A stretch of 64,000 bases of DNA from Bacteroidia bacterium (lineage in GTDB: Bacteria > Bacteroidota > Bacteroidia > Chitinophagales > Saprospiraceae): positions 36,001-100,000 of the forward strand of contig JAUHXV010000004.1 of assembly GCA_030426765.1 (NCBI GenBank), in the 5' to 3' direction. The notes under the pieces are model-generated. The model searched no databases, had not been told where the DNA came from, and worked only from the letters and a program-made list of their open reading frames with translations. Made by a program: the position numbers and the translations under genes. Shown piece after piece: positions 42,699 to 51,580 of this stretch (positions are counted from its first letter, which is position 1; each line of letters opens with the position of its first letter).

Positions 42699-43868
42699 TT
42701 AGTTGCCTCTTCGTTTGACTTCAGTCCAGGTCCCGTTCAGATTGATATCCTGAGCTGGTTGATAAAACTGATCATTTGTTCCGAAGTACTCACCTTGTCC
42801 GTTCATAAAGTAGCGATCGTATCCGGATTCCACTTTATAGCTTTGGTCGGAAGCCGGATCGTACACATTTTCCCATTCGTGGATTCCGTTGACCGTCATG
42901 TCCTGCATTCTGTCTGAGGAGGCATTGGCATTTCTCCAGGTATCCATACTCATATCGCTGATCTCATTGTTGGTTCTCCAGGTTTGCATACTGGCATCGA
43001 GGGCGGCATTACTGGAGGCGGTAAAGCTTCGTTGCTGTGCATCGAATGCCGCCTGGTTGTTACGCATGCGGGTGTTGTGAGAAGCCCAGCTTTGTTGTTC
43101 TTTCATAGCTTCATTTCGGTTGTATTCGGCGATTTGTTGGGGGTTGCTTTGAGCATTAGCGATCCCATAGATATACGCATCCCTGGATGCTTTGTATGCT
43201 GAGGGCTGGCAGTGTAATGTATGGGTGAGGTATCCCCAGTTACCGCCGTACCCGTAGCTGAAAGCCATTTGTCTTACGATTAGAAAGCTTGGATTGCCAT
43301 TTGCATCTACGATATCCACGCCAAGGGCATCGAAAGATTTTTGCATGTTCTGAGAGCCGTACAGTTGGTTGGAGTAATTCGCGTCATACTGCATGATACC
43401 CGGAATAGGAAATGTGTTGGTGATCTTTCCTCCTTCGTTCTGAATGGATTGAGCCAATTCGTAACGCAGGATCTGCTGCGCAGACATTGGTTGTCTTTGG
43501 GAACTATCATACATACGCATTGGGGTTTCTCTGGCGATCAATCCACCTGGTCCTTTGATGGCTCCGTTGGAAATTTCCCAGTTGGCCGGCAGAGGCATAT
43601 AGCCCAAGACTTTGCCGGTTTGCGGGCTCACGATTTTTTTCATTTCGATGGGCTCGTTTCCTTCGGTGGGTCTGCTGGTTTTTACTGTTTTCATGGGTTG
43701 TTGGTTTACCTGAGTGGCTGTGTACTCAGCGGGTGAATTTGTATAGTCCTGAGGATTCTGTTCTTCCCAGGCTTCTGCCATGTACACATCGTTTTTGGGT
43801 TGTGCGAGAAGTAGTATGCCGATCAGTGCGGCCATGGCTGTCAGGATGATTTTAGCATTCGGTTTCAT
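42699..43868 (-). CDS. Secreted Asn/Gln/Met-rich protein of unknown function
   Basis: This 389-residue protein has an N-terminal signal/anchor (ILTAMAALIGILLLAQ). I do not recognise a family. Residues ~85-230 look globular (QTGKVLGYMPLPANWEISNG, FSYGYGGNWGYLTHTLHC). Residues ~235-330 are helical, rich in Asn, Gln, Ala, Met and Ser, with repeats of (S/N)A..D(A/S)..(Q/D)TWR(T/N)(N/A)N. The last ~60 residues (WENVYDPASDQSYKVESGYDRYFMNGQGEYFG) resemble a domain often ending secreted lysozyme-like or hypothetical proteins. It carries the shared 27-bp element 49 nt upstream and its own terminator, placing it in the same putative regulon as the papain-like and pentapeptide-like lipoproteins. Confidence 0.75.
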   Translation of the reverse strand: MKPNAKIILTAMAALIGILLLAQPKNDVYMAEAWEEQNPQDYTNSPAEYTATQVNQQPMKTVKTSRPTEGNEPIEMKKIVSPQTGKVLGYMPLPANWEISNGAIKGPGGLIARETPMRMYDSSQRQPMSAQQILRYELAQSIQNEGGKITNTFPIPGIMQYDANYSNQLYGSQNMQKSFDALGVDIVDANGNPSFLIVRQMAFSYGYGGNWGYLTHTLHCQPSAYKASRDAYIYGIANAQSNPQQIAEYNRNEAMKEQQSWASHNTRMRNNQAAFDAQQRSFTASSNAALDASMQTWRTNNEISDMSMDTWRNANASSDRMQDMTVNGIHEWENVYDPASDQSYKVESGYDRYFMNGQGEYFGTNDQFYQPAQDINLNGTWTEVKRRGN

Positions 43869-43917
43869 TTTTTGAAGTTTAGATGGTTAGCTGTTGAATT
43901 CTGTTGTTTGCCCATAT

Positions 43918-43944
43918 ATCGCAGCGGGCAACACAAGGTCATCA
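43918..43944 (-). promoter_or_regulatory. Shared 27-bp element, copy C
   Basis: TGATGACCTTGTG-N8-TGCGAT on the minus strand, 49 nt upstream of the ATG at 43868. It differs from copies A and B by one base in the first block; spacing is the same. Confidence 0.75.
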
Positions 43945-44009
43945 GAGGAAGGGAAGATTTTTATAAAAAGAGTTATAAAGTCCTGGAAATATGGGAGATA
44001 TGGGCGTTT

Positions 44010-44115
44010 CGCGATGGCAGAAGGGCAGAAAAGAGGAAGAGGCAGAAGAGAGAAAGAGGTCCCGATCCCGCTGTACAGCGGGACGGGAGGCAGAAAAGCA
44101 CATGGTGTGTCAGGA
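44010..44115. repeat. Purine-rich word array in the 43869-44385 gap
   Basis: GGCAGAAGGGCAGAAAAGAG-type words occur at ~44018-44062, a short CCCG..CGGG hairpin (GATCCCGCTGTACAGCGGGA) lies near 44070-44089, then a second purine stretch. From 44150 to 44385 the DNA is AT-rich and shows neither ORF nor a clear TANNTTTG element. Confidence 0.55.
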
Positions 44116-44385
44116 GGAAAATGGGAAAAAAATGTGATGTATAGATTCTGAAGTGTCTTCGCCCTAAAACTGCAGGTATTCCTCTAAATATTACACCTTA
44201 TATTATACCCAATGTATCAGGTATTGATTCAGCTTGGTGCCTCAGATGCATAAGCGTAGTATTTTTTGTTTCTTTATCTCGGGTCAATAGGAAGCCTTTT
44301 TAGGGGCTGCTTAAGTCAGGATATTACAATATCCATATAAGCGCGATCACCATTTTTTCCAAAATGATACCAAAGACAAAAGCTG

Positions 44386-45816
44386 ATGTTTGAATTTCGC
44401 CTCAAGCCTACCGTGATCACTTTTGTGGTAGGGATCATACTGTGGTTTCTGCCGATCCCGGAAGGATTGGAACCGAATGCATGGCATTTGTTTGCAATCT
44501 TTTTTGCTACTATCACCGGGATCATTCTCAAGGCCGGGTCCATGGGGAGTATGGCAGTGTTAGGGATGACCTTTTGTGCCTTTACACAAGTGTTGGCACC
44601 AGGAGATCCTGCACAATCAGTGACCAATGCTCTAAGTGGTTTTGGCAATTCTACCATCTGGTTGATTGGATTGGCTTTTTTTATTGCCCGGGGCATTATC
44701 AAAACCGGTTTGGGTACCAGACTGGCGTACTACTTTATTCGTCTGACCGGAAAAAGTTCGCTGGGTCTTGCCTATGGATTGAACACAGCTGACTTACTCC
44801 TTTCGCCGGCTATACCAAGTAATACGGCTCGTTCCGGCGCTGTTATTTACCCTATCATGAAGTCGATCGCGATGGATATGGGTTCGGACCCTGAAAAGGT
44901 TGAGACACATCGCAGGATAGGATCATTTCTGACGCTGAGCAGCTACAATGCCAATATGATCACATCCGTGATGTTTTTGACGGCCACAGCCAGCAATCCT
45001 ATGGCTCAGAAGTTTGCTGCCGATATGGGTATTTCGATTTCATGGACCAGCTGGGCTATGGCGGCGGTAGTACCGGGCTTACTTTGTTTTCTTTTATTGC
45101 CTGTGGTGCTGTACAAATTGTATCCACCGGAGATTAAAGCTACCACAGAGGCTCCGGCTGTTGCCCTGCAGAAACTTAAGTCGATGGGGGCCATATCGAT
45201 CAACGAGTGGATGATGATTGCCACGTTTTTCATTTTACTGGGCTTGTGGATATTTGGCAATGTATTGGCGATCGATGCCACTACAGCCGCGTTTATGGGG
45301 CTTTGTATTTTATTGCTCTCCGGAGTGCTGACCTGGGAGGATATCAAGTCCGACAAGAATGCATGGGACACTATCGTGTGGTTTTCCGCGCTGGTTATGA
45401 TGGGTTCCTACCTCAACGCTCTGGGTTTTGTAGGATGGTTTGGTGATTTAATGGCAGCGCAGTTTTCTCAGATGCGATGGCAAATGGCTTTTCCGCTGAT
45501 CATTCTGGTGTACGCATATTGTCATTATATGTTTGCCTCTGGTACTGCACAAGCGGCAGCAATGTATCCCGTATTTCTGGCTGTTGGCCTCAGTGTTGGT
45601 GTGCCCGGTGAAATGTTGGCCATTTTTCTTGGGGCCTGTTCTACCTTGATGGGTTGTCTGACACACTATGGACATGGACCAGCACCCATCTTCTACGGAA
45701 GTAAATATGTGGAGATCAAAGATTGGTGGAAACAAGGCTTTTTCATCAGCGTCCTTTTTCTTTTGGTTTGGTTTGTTGCCGGCGGCGCCTGGTGGAAGCT
45801 GATTGGACTTTGGTAA
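44386..45816 (+). CDS. DASS-family sodium-coupled dicarboxylate/anion transporter
   Basis: This 476-residue inner-membrane protein with 11-12 hydrophobic segments belongs to the divalent anion:Na+ symporter family (SLC13/CitT/YflS-like), importing or exchanging C4-dicarboxylates, citrate, 2-oxoglutarate or sulfate. Family features are the two hairpin signatures: SPAIPSNTARSGAVIYPIMKSIA near residues 143-165, and the later ASGTAQAAAMYPVFLAVG. It stands alone on the plus strand between two repeat-rich gaps. The substrate cannot be told from sequence. Confidence 0.9.
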   Translation: MFEFRLKPTVITFVVGIILWFLPIPEGLEPNAWHLFAIFFATITGIILKAGSMGSMAVLGMTFCAFTQVLAPGDPAQSVTNALSGFGNSTIWLIGLAFFIARGIIKTGLGTRLAYYFIRLTGKSSLGLAYGLNTADLLLSPAIPSNTARSGAVIYPIMKSIAMDMGSDPEKVETHRRIGSFLTLSSYNANMITSVMFLTATASNPMAQKFAADMGISISWTSWAMAAVVPGLLCFLLLPVVLYKLYPPEIKATTEAPAVALQKLKSMGAISINEWMMIATFFILLGLWIFGNVLAIDATTAAFMGLCILLLSGVLTWEDIKSDKNAWDTIVWFSALVMMGSYLNALGFVGWFGDLMAAQFSQMRWQMAFPLIILVYAYCHYMFASGTAQAAAMYPVFLAVGLSVGVPGEMLAIFLGACSTLMGCLTHYGHGPAPIFYGSKYVEIKDWWKQGFFISVLFLLVWFVAGGAWWKLIGLW

Positions 45817-45869
45817 GCAGCGATCTGTTTTTTTTGGCATTGGCGATTAGAGGGTTATGTGACTTTGGG

Positions 45870-46256
<387 letters not shown>

Positions 46257-46262
<6 letters not shown>

Positions 46263-47216
46263 CTTCCTTTTCAAAACTTCCTGCACCGCAGAAACAATAT
46301 CCTCAGGCCCTAGACCATATTTGATAAGCAGTTCATCCGGCTTGCCGCTTTCGCCGAAACTGTCATTCACGGCCACGTATTCCTGAGGCGTTGGGTTTTT
46401 GCGTGCGAGGAGCTGCGCGATGCTGTCGCCGAGTCCGCCATGACGTTGATGTTCCTCCGCAGAGACGAGACATTTTGTTTTGGACACAGAGTCAAGGATG
46501 ATCTCTTCGTCAAGCGGTTTGATCGTGTGGATATTAATGAGTTCGGCGGAGATGCCTTGCTCTTTTAGCTTTTCAACGGCCTGCATGGCGTAAGCTACCA
46601 AATGACCGGTGGCTACGATCGTAACATCTGTCCCTTCCTGCATCATGATGCCTTTACCGATGACGAAGGGTTGATTGTCCGGCATGAAGATCGGCCAACC
46701 CGGGCGACCAAAACGAAGATAGACTGGTCCATGATGCTCTGCAATCGCAATTGTCGCTGCTTTCGTTTGATTATAATCACAAGGATTAATCACCGTCATA
46801 CCCGGAAGCATTTTCATCAGCCCGATGTCTTCCAGGATCTGGTGAGTGGCACCATCCTCTCCTAGAGTCAAACCAGCATGCGAAGCACAGATTTTTACAT
46901 TCTTATGTGAGTAAGCAATCGATTGACGAATCTGATCGTAAACGCGACCGGTAGAGAAATTAGCAAAGGTTCCGGTATACGGAATTTTCCCCACGGTCGC
47001 CAAACCTGCTGCGAGTCCCATCATATTGGCTTCAGCAATACCCACCTGAAAAAAGCGATCCGGATATGCATCCTGAAACGCATTCATCTTCAATGATCCG
47101 GTCAGATCCGCGCAGAGGCCAACAATACTAGCATTGTGCTGTCCTGCCTCAAGTAGTCCGGCACCAAAACCATCCCGTGTTGCTTTTTTACCTGTGATTT
47201 GAAAGTCTGTGAGCAT
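46257..47216 (-). CDS. Transketolase C-terminal subunit (pyrimidine-binding and C domains)
   Basis: This 319-residue protein corresponds to the second half of transketolase. It has a Pyr domain with the TPP-activating Glu region (AEANMMGLAAGLATVGKIPYTGTFANF) and HAGLTLGEDGATHQILEDIGLMK, then the C-terminal domain (DVTIVATGHLVAYAMQAVEKL). With the N-terminal subunit at 47325 it forms the two-gene transketolase of the pentose phosphate pathway, or a DXS/transketolase-like relative. Translation could be extended to 47315, but that part encodes repeat words, so the ATG at 47216 is used. Confidence 0.9.
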
Positions 47217-47218
47217 TT

Positions 47219-47325
47219 TTATTGAGTGATTGGGTGATGTAGTGATGTAGTGATTGGGTGATGGAATGATTATTTGGAGATGATCGATATGAGGGCTCCA
47301 TGCTCCACGCTCCATGCCCCATGCT
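47219..47325. repeat. Low-complexity array between the two transketolase genes
   Basis: TGATGTAGTGAT/TGGGTGATG words (47226-47272) are followed by CATGCTCCACGCTCCATGCC words (47298-47326), reaching the stop of the upstream subunit gene. It lies inside a two-gene transcription unit. Confidence 0.65.
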
Positions 47326-48167
47326 TAATAATCGCCAAGCGTTTCTTCGAGCTGCCCGAGGGCATCTGCGAGTTGTTCGTCATTGGGAGCGATGCCGTGC
47401 CACTTGTGGCTGCCCATCATAAAGTCGACGCCATAGCCCATTTCTGTTTTCATGAGGATGACGACAGGCTGTCCTTTTCCGCTAAAGCCTTTGGCCTGGC
47501 TGAGTGTTTCGAGTACGTCTTCGATTTTGTTGCCATCCATTTGGAGGACAATCCAACCGAAGGATTTCCATTTTGCTTCGAGATCGCCCAACGCCATCAC
47601 ATCTTTGGTAGCACCATCGATTTGCTGGCCGTTCCAGTCTACCGTGACGATGAGGTTGTCAACCTTGTTGTGTGCAGCAAACATCATAGCTTCCCAGATC
47701 TGTCCTTCCTGGAGTTCGCCATCGCCGGTCAGCGCAAAGACCAGGTGGGGATCATTGTTGAGTTTCTTGGCAAGGGCGGCGCCTATGGCTACTGATAGTC
47801 CCTGTCCAAGGGAACCCGAAGCGACGCGCACACCGGGTAATCCTTCATGGGTCGTCGGATGTCCCTGAAGTCTCGAATTCAGTTTTCTGAACGTAGCGAG
47901 TTCGGCCACCGGAAAATATCCACTACGCGCGAGTACGCTGTACCAAACCGGTGAGATGTGTCCGTTGGAAAGGAAAAACATATCCTCACCGCGGCCATCC
48001 ATCTGGAAGGGCTTTTGGTGATTCATGATGTCAAAGTAAAGCGCGGTGAAAAAATCAGTGCAGCCTAATGATCCGCCCGGGTGACCACTTTGACACTGGT
48101 GCACCATACGGACGATATCCCGCCTTACCTGGCTGGCGATTTTTTTGAGTTCCTGCGTATCCGGCAT
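47325..48167 (-). CDS. Transketolase N-terminal (TPP-binding) subunit
   Basis: This 280-residue protein corresponds to the TPP pyrophosphate-binding half of transketolase: SGHPGGSLGCTDFFTALYF, HISPVWYSVLA, SGSLGQGLSVAIGAALAKK, the TPP motif GDGELQEGQIWEAMMFAAHN ending in a DWN, and the C-terminal GSHKWHG. Catalytic His residues of transketolases are in place (GHP, HISP, KWHG). It precedes the C-terminal subunit by 108 bp of repeat DNA, and HU lies upstream behind a terminator. Confidence 0.92.
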   Translation of the reverse strand: MPDTQELKKIASQVRRDIVRMVHQCQSGHPGGSLGCTDFFTALYFDIMNHQKPFQMDGRGEDMFFLSNGHISPVWYSVLARSGYFPVAELATFRKLNSRLQGHPTTHEGLPGVRVASGSLGQGLSVAIGAALAKKLNNDPHLVFALTGDGELQEGQIWEAMMFAAHNKVDNLIVTVDWNGQQIDGATKDVMALGDLEAKWKSFGWIVLQMDGNKIEDVLETLSQAKGFSGKGQPVVILMKTEMGYGVDFMMGSHKWHGIAPNDEQLADALGQLEETLGDY

Positions 48168-48194
48168 GAATGAGAGGTTGGCTAGTCGTTCAAT

Positions 48195-48228
48195 AAAAGA
48201 AAAAGGCAGCCTGGAACCAGAGTGCCTT
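48195..48228 (-). terminator. Terminator downstream of HU
   Basis: AAGGCA..CTGG-aa-CCAG..TGCCTT is a two-part stem (48203-48228), followed on the minus strand by TTTTTCTTTTATT. It lies between HU and the transketolase gene. Confidence 0.85.
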
Positions 48229-48282
48229 CTTCAGGTTTTGATTCAGCTTAGGCTAAATCAAACATCAAACTTTTAAAACAGA

Positions 48283-48555
48283 TTACTTAACGGCGTCAAC
48301 CAGTTTAGTACCTGCTTTGAATTTTGGTGTCTTCTTTGCTTTAATCTTGATGGTTTCACCGGTAGCAGGGTTGCGTCCCATACGGGCAGCACGCTTTGTT
48401 ACAGAGAATGTCCCAAAACCAGGAAGGGTAACTTTATCCCCTTTCTTAAGCGTCTTGGCAACAGCATCAAGAGTAGCATCAAGAGCTCTACCAGCATCTG
48501 CTTTAGAAAGATCAGCTTTCTTAGCAATTGCTTCAATTAAATCGCCTTTGTTCAT
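48283..48555 (-). CDS. HU-family nucleoid DNA-binding protein
   Basis: This 90-residue HU/IHF protein has the N-terminal helices [32 protein letters not shown] and the diagnostic [21 protein letters not shown] leading into the DNA-bending arm. It is the normal length for HU and binds and bends DNA without strict sequence specificity. It has its own promoter and terminator. It coexists with the H1-like protein at 17545, giving at least two nucleoid-type proteins here. Confidence 0.95.
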   Translation of the reverse strand: MNKGDLIEAIAKKADLSKADAGRALDATLDAVAKTLKKGDKVTLPGFGTFSVTKRAARMGRNPATGETIKIKAKKTPKFKAGTKLVDAVK

Positions 48556-48595
48556 TTTCAGCTTATTAATGTTAAATAAAATATGAATTCGGGGG

Positions 48596-48626
48596 TAAAT
48601 GTATGTCGCGGATATATTAAAAACAA
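48596..48626 (-). promoter_or_regulatory. Promoter TTG-N20-TACATTTA for HU
   Basis: Minus strand: TTG at 48624-48626 and TACATTTA at 48596-48603, 20 bp apart, with one mismatch to TANNTTTG at the last base. The ATG is 40 nt downstream. Confidence 0.5.
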
Positions 48627-48699
48627 GTTTTATACATTAAAAAACTCCTGAAATGCCCTGTTTTATTGACTTTTAGTGATTTTGATACCCTAAAACACC

Positions 48700-48707
48700 T
48701 ATTTTTG
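48700..48707 (+). promoter_or_regulatory. -7 element TATTTTTG directly before the small lipoprotein gene
   Basis: This exact TANNTTTG match has only 4 nt between it and the ATG at 48712. If used, transcription would begin at or next to the start codon. Confidence 0.5.
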
Positions 48708-48711
48708 GCCG

Positions 48712-48936
48712 ATGAAGTACTTTCTGGGTCTCTTTTTAATCGCCTTTTTTACCCTCACTACCCCTGCCTGCAGCCGTAAATCCGGCTGCCCGGCCGACTC
48801 GGCACAGACCAAAACTGACAAGCACGGACAGTATAAACCCACCAAAGCCACCTCCGGGCTGCTTCCTAAAAAGAAGAACTATAAAAAGAAAAAAGGCCCC
48901 TACATCAAGAAGAGTAAAATCAAGCACAAAAACTAA
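48712..48936 (+). CDS. Small Lys-rich lipoprotein
   Basis: This 74-residue protein has a lipoprotein signal (LTTPACS, Cys20) followed by a short mature part of extreme basicity (KKKNYKKKKGPYIKKSKIKHKN). No family is recognised. It probably binds anionic surface polymers or is a structural envelope peptide. A good -7 element lies just upstream. Its stop overlaps by 4 bp the end of the convergent permease gene. Confidence 0.7.
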   Translation: MKYFLGLFLIAFFTLTTPACSRKSGCPADSAQTKTDKHGQYKPTKATSGLLPKKKNYKKKKGPYIKKSKIKHKN

Positions 48937-50153
48937 CGCTGGATTTCCACATCCGTTTTCATTTGAATTTTCTGCCACACATTACCTATCGTATAGAGCG
49001 AAAGGAGTGTAAAGAAAATAGCCGCCCCGGGAAAAACCACCAACCACCAGGCATCGAAGTTGTTGCGCGACTGCGCCAGTAGTCGTCCCCAGTTAATTTC
49101 TTCCGTCGGCAATCCAATGCCTAAAAATGAAAGGGATGACTCCGTCAATATAGCTGACGATACACCAAAAATAAATGCGATCATCACCGGACGAAAAGCA
49201 AACGGGATGATGTGCTTTTGTAAAATTTGTTTCGACGGAATCGTCGCAATCTGTGCTGCTTTAACATAGTTGGTCTCTGTCATTTTAAAAACCTCTGCAC
49301 GCATATATCTTGCCATGCCGGGCCAGCGCAATAAGGCGATGGTAAACATCACGACGACCCACCCTTTGACCGGTATGATCGCGACCAGAATCAGAATGAG
49401 AAAGATGCCGGGAAATCCATCAATGATACTGATGATCCCCATGACGATCTGATCGAGAGGTACTGCAAACCTTTTTCTGCCGTCAGACCCTTTCCTCCAT
49501 AAAAAATACCAGAAGCTAAATAAGGTTGCCATCGTCAGCACCATTTTTACCAAAAGGGATAAGGGAGTAAACCAGATCAGAAAAACAAAGACCGCGGCCA
49601 ACATTCCCTGTACAAGCTGACTGAATGAAATACGCCAATTTGTATCGCCCCAGAAAGCAGCAGCAGATCCCAGGGGAATGCCTATAAGAAGTGCCAGCAG
49701 CATCGACCCAAATCCGATCAGGAGGCTCACCCTGCACCCGCGAATCATTCCTGCCAACACATCGCGTCCCAGCACATCAGTGCCCAGCCAGTGCCTAAAA
49801 CGCACTTCGCCCTGAGCGTAACTCAAGGGTTGCTGATAGGATTTGGCCTGCGGATCAATTGAAAAATGACTATACGGAATTGGCGCGCGCCACACAGATT
49901 CAAAAGATGTTTGCCGCCAGGTAACAGGGGAATGATTGGGATGCGCTTTTGATAATCCGGACTCAGACACCTGACTAAAAAGAGGATAGTATCGCTTGCC
50001 ATCCAGCTTGCAGAAATAGGGTTTTTCATTGGCAACCATCGGGCCAAATAGGGCGAAAAAGGCAATCAGGAAAAGAAAGATCCATGCGATGCGCGCCGAA
50101 ACGGAAGAAGACCATCCGGGCAGTGCAATCCATGTATGGCGAATGCGACTCAT
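48933..50153 (-). CDS. OppC/DppC-type ABC permease
   Basis: This 406-residue membrane subunit of a peptide/nickel-type ABC importer has an N-terminal segment (~20-40), then an enlarged periplasmic stretch of ~85 residues, then RHWLGTDVLGRDVLAGMIRG and five membrane segments. The ATPase-docking EAA loop reads RAEVFKMTETNYVKAAQIATIPSKQILQKHIIP (shown with breaks in the gene). Its ATG overlaps the stop of the OppB gene (ATGA), indicating translational coupling and fixing the start at 50153. No OppD/F ATPase gene is in the window. Confidence 0.9.
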   Translation of the reverse strand: MSRIRHTWIALPGWSSSVSARIAWIFLFLIAFFALFGPMVANEKPYFCKLDGKRYYPLFSQVSESGLSKAHPNHSPVTWRQTSFESVWRAPIPYSHFSIDPQAKSYQQPLSYAQGEVRFRHWLGTDVLGRDVLAGMIRGCRVSLLIGFGSMLLALLIGIPLGSAAAFWGDTNWRISFSQLVQGMLAAVFVFLIWFTPLSLLVKMVLTMATLFSFWYFLWRKGSDGRKRFAVPLDQIVMGIISIIDGFPGIFLILILVAIIPVKGWVVVMFTIALLRWPGMARYMRAEVFKMTETNYVKAAQIATIPSKQILQKHIIPFAFRPVMIAFIFGVSSAILTESSLSFLGIGLPTEEINWGRLLAQSRNNFDAWWLVVFPGAAIFFTLLSLYTIGNVWQKIQMKTDVEIQR

Positions 50154-51571
50154 GACCCAAGTGTTTTTACGCGTGGATCGGCCCACTTATATACCACATC
50201 TGTGATGATATAGGACAACACCGTGATCGTGGCCACCATCATCAGTATAGGAAACACTACCGGCCAGTCGCGAGCCATCAGGCTGCTGAACAACAGACGG
50301 CCCATGCCGGGAATACTAAAGATCACTTCGACGATCAGCGATCCCGAAAGGAGCGCAGGAAGTGATCCACCGATCAGTGTAATCATCGGGAACAATGCAT
50401 TTTTCACAACATGCTTTCGTAAAATCGTTTTTTCGGAAATACCCTGACTTCGCAGCGAAAACACATACGGTTGAATCCATTGGTGCTGGACAGATTGTTT
50501 CATCTGGCGGGAAACATACGCAAGCGCTCCTAACGCCAGACAGAGCACCGGCAGCGTGAGGTGTGTAAACAATATACCCCACCGTTGAAAAATATTAGTT
50601 GCATCGCGATAAGCACCAAGCCCTCCTGAAGGAAAAACTGAAAGCCATTCGCCCGAAGAGAGAAAGTAGATCATCAGGGTGGCCAACCAAAAGGAGGGTA
50701 ATGCAAACAGGGCAAACAGAATAATATTAATGAGCTTTTCCAGTTTGCGGCCATCATTGGTGCCGGCCCAAACGCCAATGCTCATGCCTAAGACGATCGC
50801 GAGGATAAAAGCCCATCCGTTAAGCATCAAAGTCCACTTGAGGGCTTCCCATATTTTTTTCAAGGCGTCACGTCCATCGATCAGAGAGGTGAGCGGTTGA
50901 ACAGAAACCAGGCCGGTGATCCACTGATGATATTGGTTGTCCGTCCCATACCAGGAAAACGCGGGTAGCCATTCTCTGACAGATAAATGTTTGTTCGGAC
51001 TCATCAGGGCATCCAGATCCGAGCGGCAGGTTGTCAACAATCCTTCCCATTGTGCGGAGAGCATTGAATCTGCAGCGACATCATTTTTCAATCTGAGGTA
51101 AGCGTGTTGCAGTTCAAACAGATTCGGCTGTTGAAGCATTTCGCTAAAACCTTCACACATCAGATTTGAATGGTTTGAAGATTCACTATCCGGACACGTG
51201 CGTGCAAGACCATTTCGTAAATCACGATATAGATGCAACGCGGCGTCTTTCTGTTTGCTTCGTCGAATCCAATTCTTCAGGGATTGTCTGTCGCTTTCAG
51301 GAACGATATGAAAAAGTGAGTCCGGAAAGTATCCCGGTCTGACAGAAAAATAAAACAGGGGTTTGTCAAGTCCTCTTTTTGCTGCAACTGCAGCATATGC
51401 TTTTCGTTGAGCAAGTGGATTGGAGGCGGAAGAATACCGCGGATCATCAATGCTGAGGTAATCTAAGATCTCATCGCCCGGTACGAGCTTGCTCAGTCCA
51501 AATCCCAACAAAGAGATGATTCCTAAAAGCAGGAAGGCCTGAACAAAACGCCTGAGCAGAGATCGAAACAT
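50150..51571 (-). CDS. OppB/DppB-type ABC permease with large periplasmic insertion
   Basis: This 473-residue permease is about 150 residues longer than usual OppB. After membrane segment 1 (~8-28) and the family motif VPGD, an insertion at ~75-215, Cys- and Ser-containing, separates GLDKPLFYF from QYHQWITGLVS. The remainder has five membrane segments and the EAA loop (GISEKTILRKHVVKNALFPMITLIG, then VEVIFSIPGMGRLL). It begins 9 bp after the binding-protein gene and overlaps the next permease by 4 bp. Confidence 0.9.
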   Translation of the reverse strand: MFRSLLRRFVQAFLLLGIISLLGFGLSKLVPGDEILDYLSIDDPRYSSASNPLAQRKAYAAVAAKRGLDKPLFYFSVRPGYFPDSLFHIVPESDRQSLKNWIRRSKQKDAALHLYRDLRNGLARTCPDSESSNHSNLMCEGFSEMLQQPNLFELQHAYLRLKNDVAADSMLSAQWEGLLTTCRSDLDALMSPNKHLSVREWLPAFSWYGTDNQYHQWITGLVSVQPLTSLIDGRDALKKIWEALKWTLMLNGWAFILAIVLGMSIGVWAGTNDGRKLEKLINIILFALFALPSFWLATLMIYFLSSGEWLSVFPSGGLGAYRDATNIFQRWGILFTHLTLPVLCLALGALAYVSRQMKQSVQHQWIQPYVFSLRSQGISEKTILRKHVVKNALFPMITLIGGSLPALLSGSLIVEVIFSIPGMGRLLFSSLMARDWPVVFPILMMVATITVLSYIITDVVYKWADPRVKTLGS

Positions 51572-51580
51572 GAATGGACA

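Noticed and set aside
44563..44576. GATGACCTTTTG inside the DASS transporter gene
   Set aside because: Only the first block is present, on the coding strand within a conserved membrane segment, without TGCGAT at the fixed spacing.
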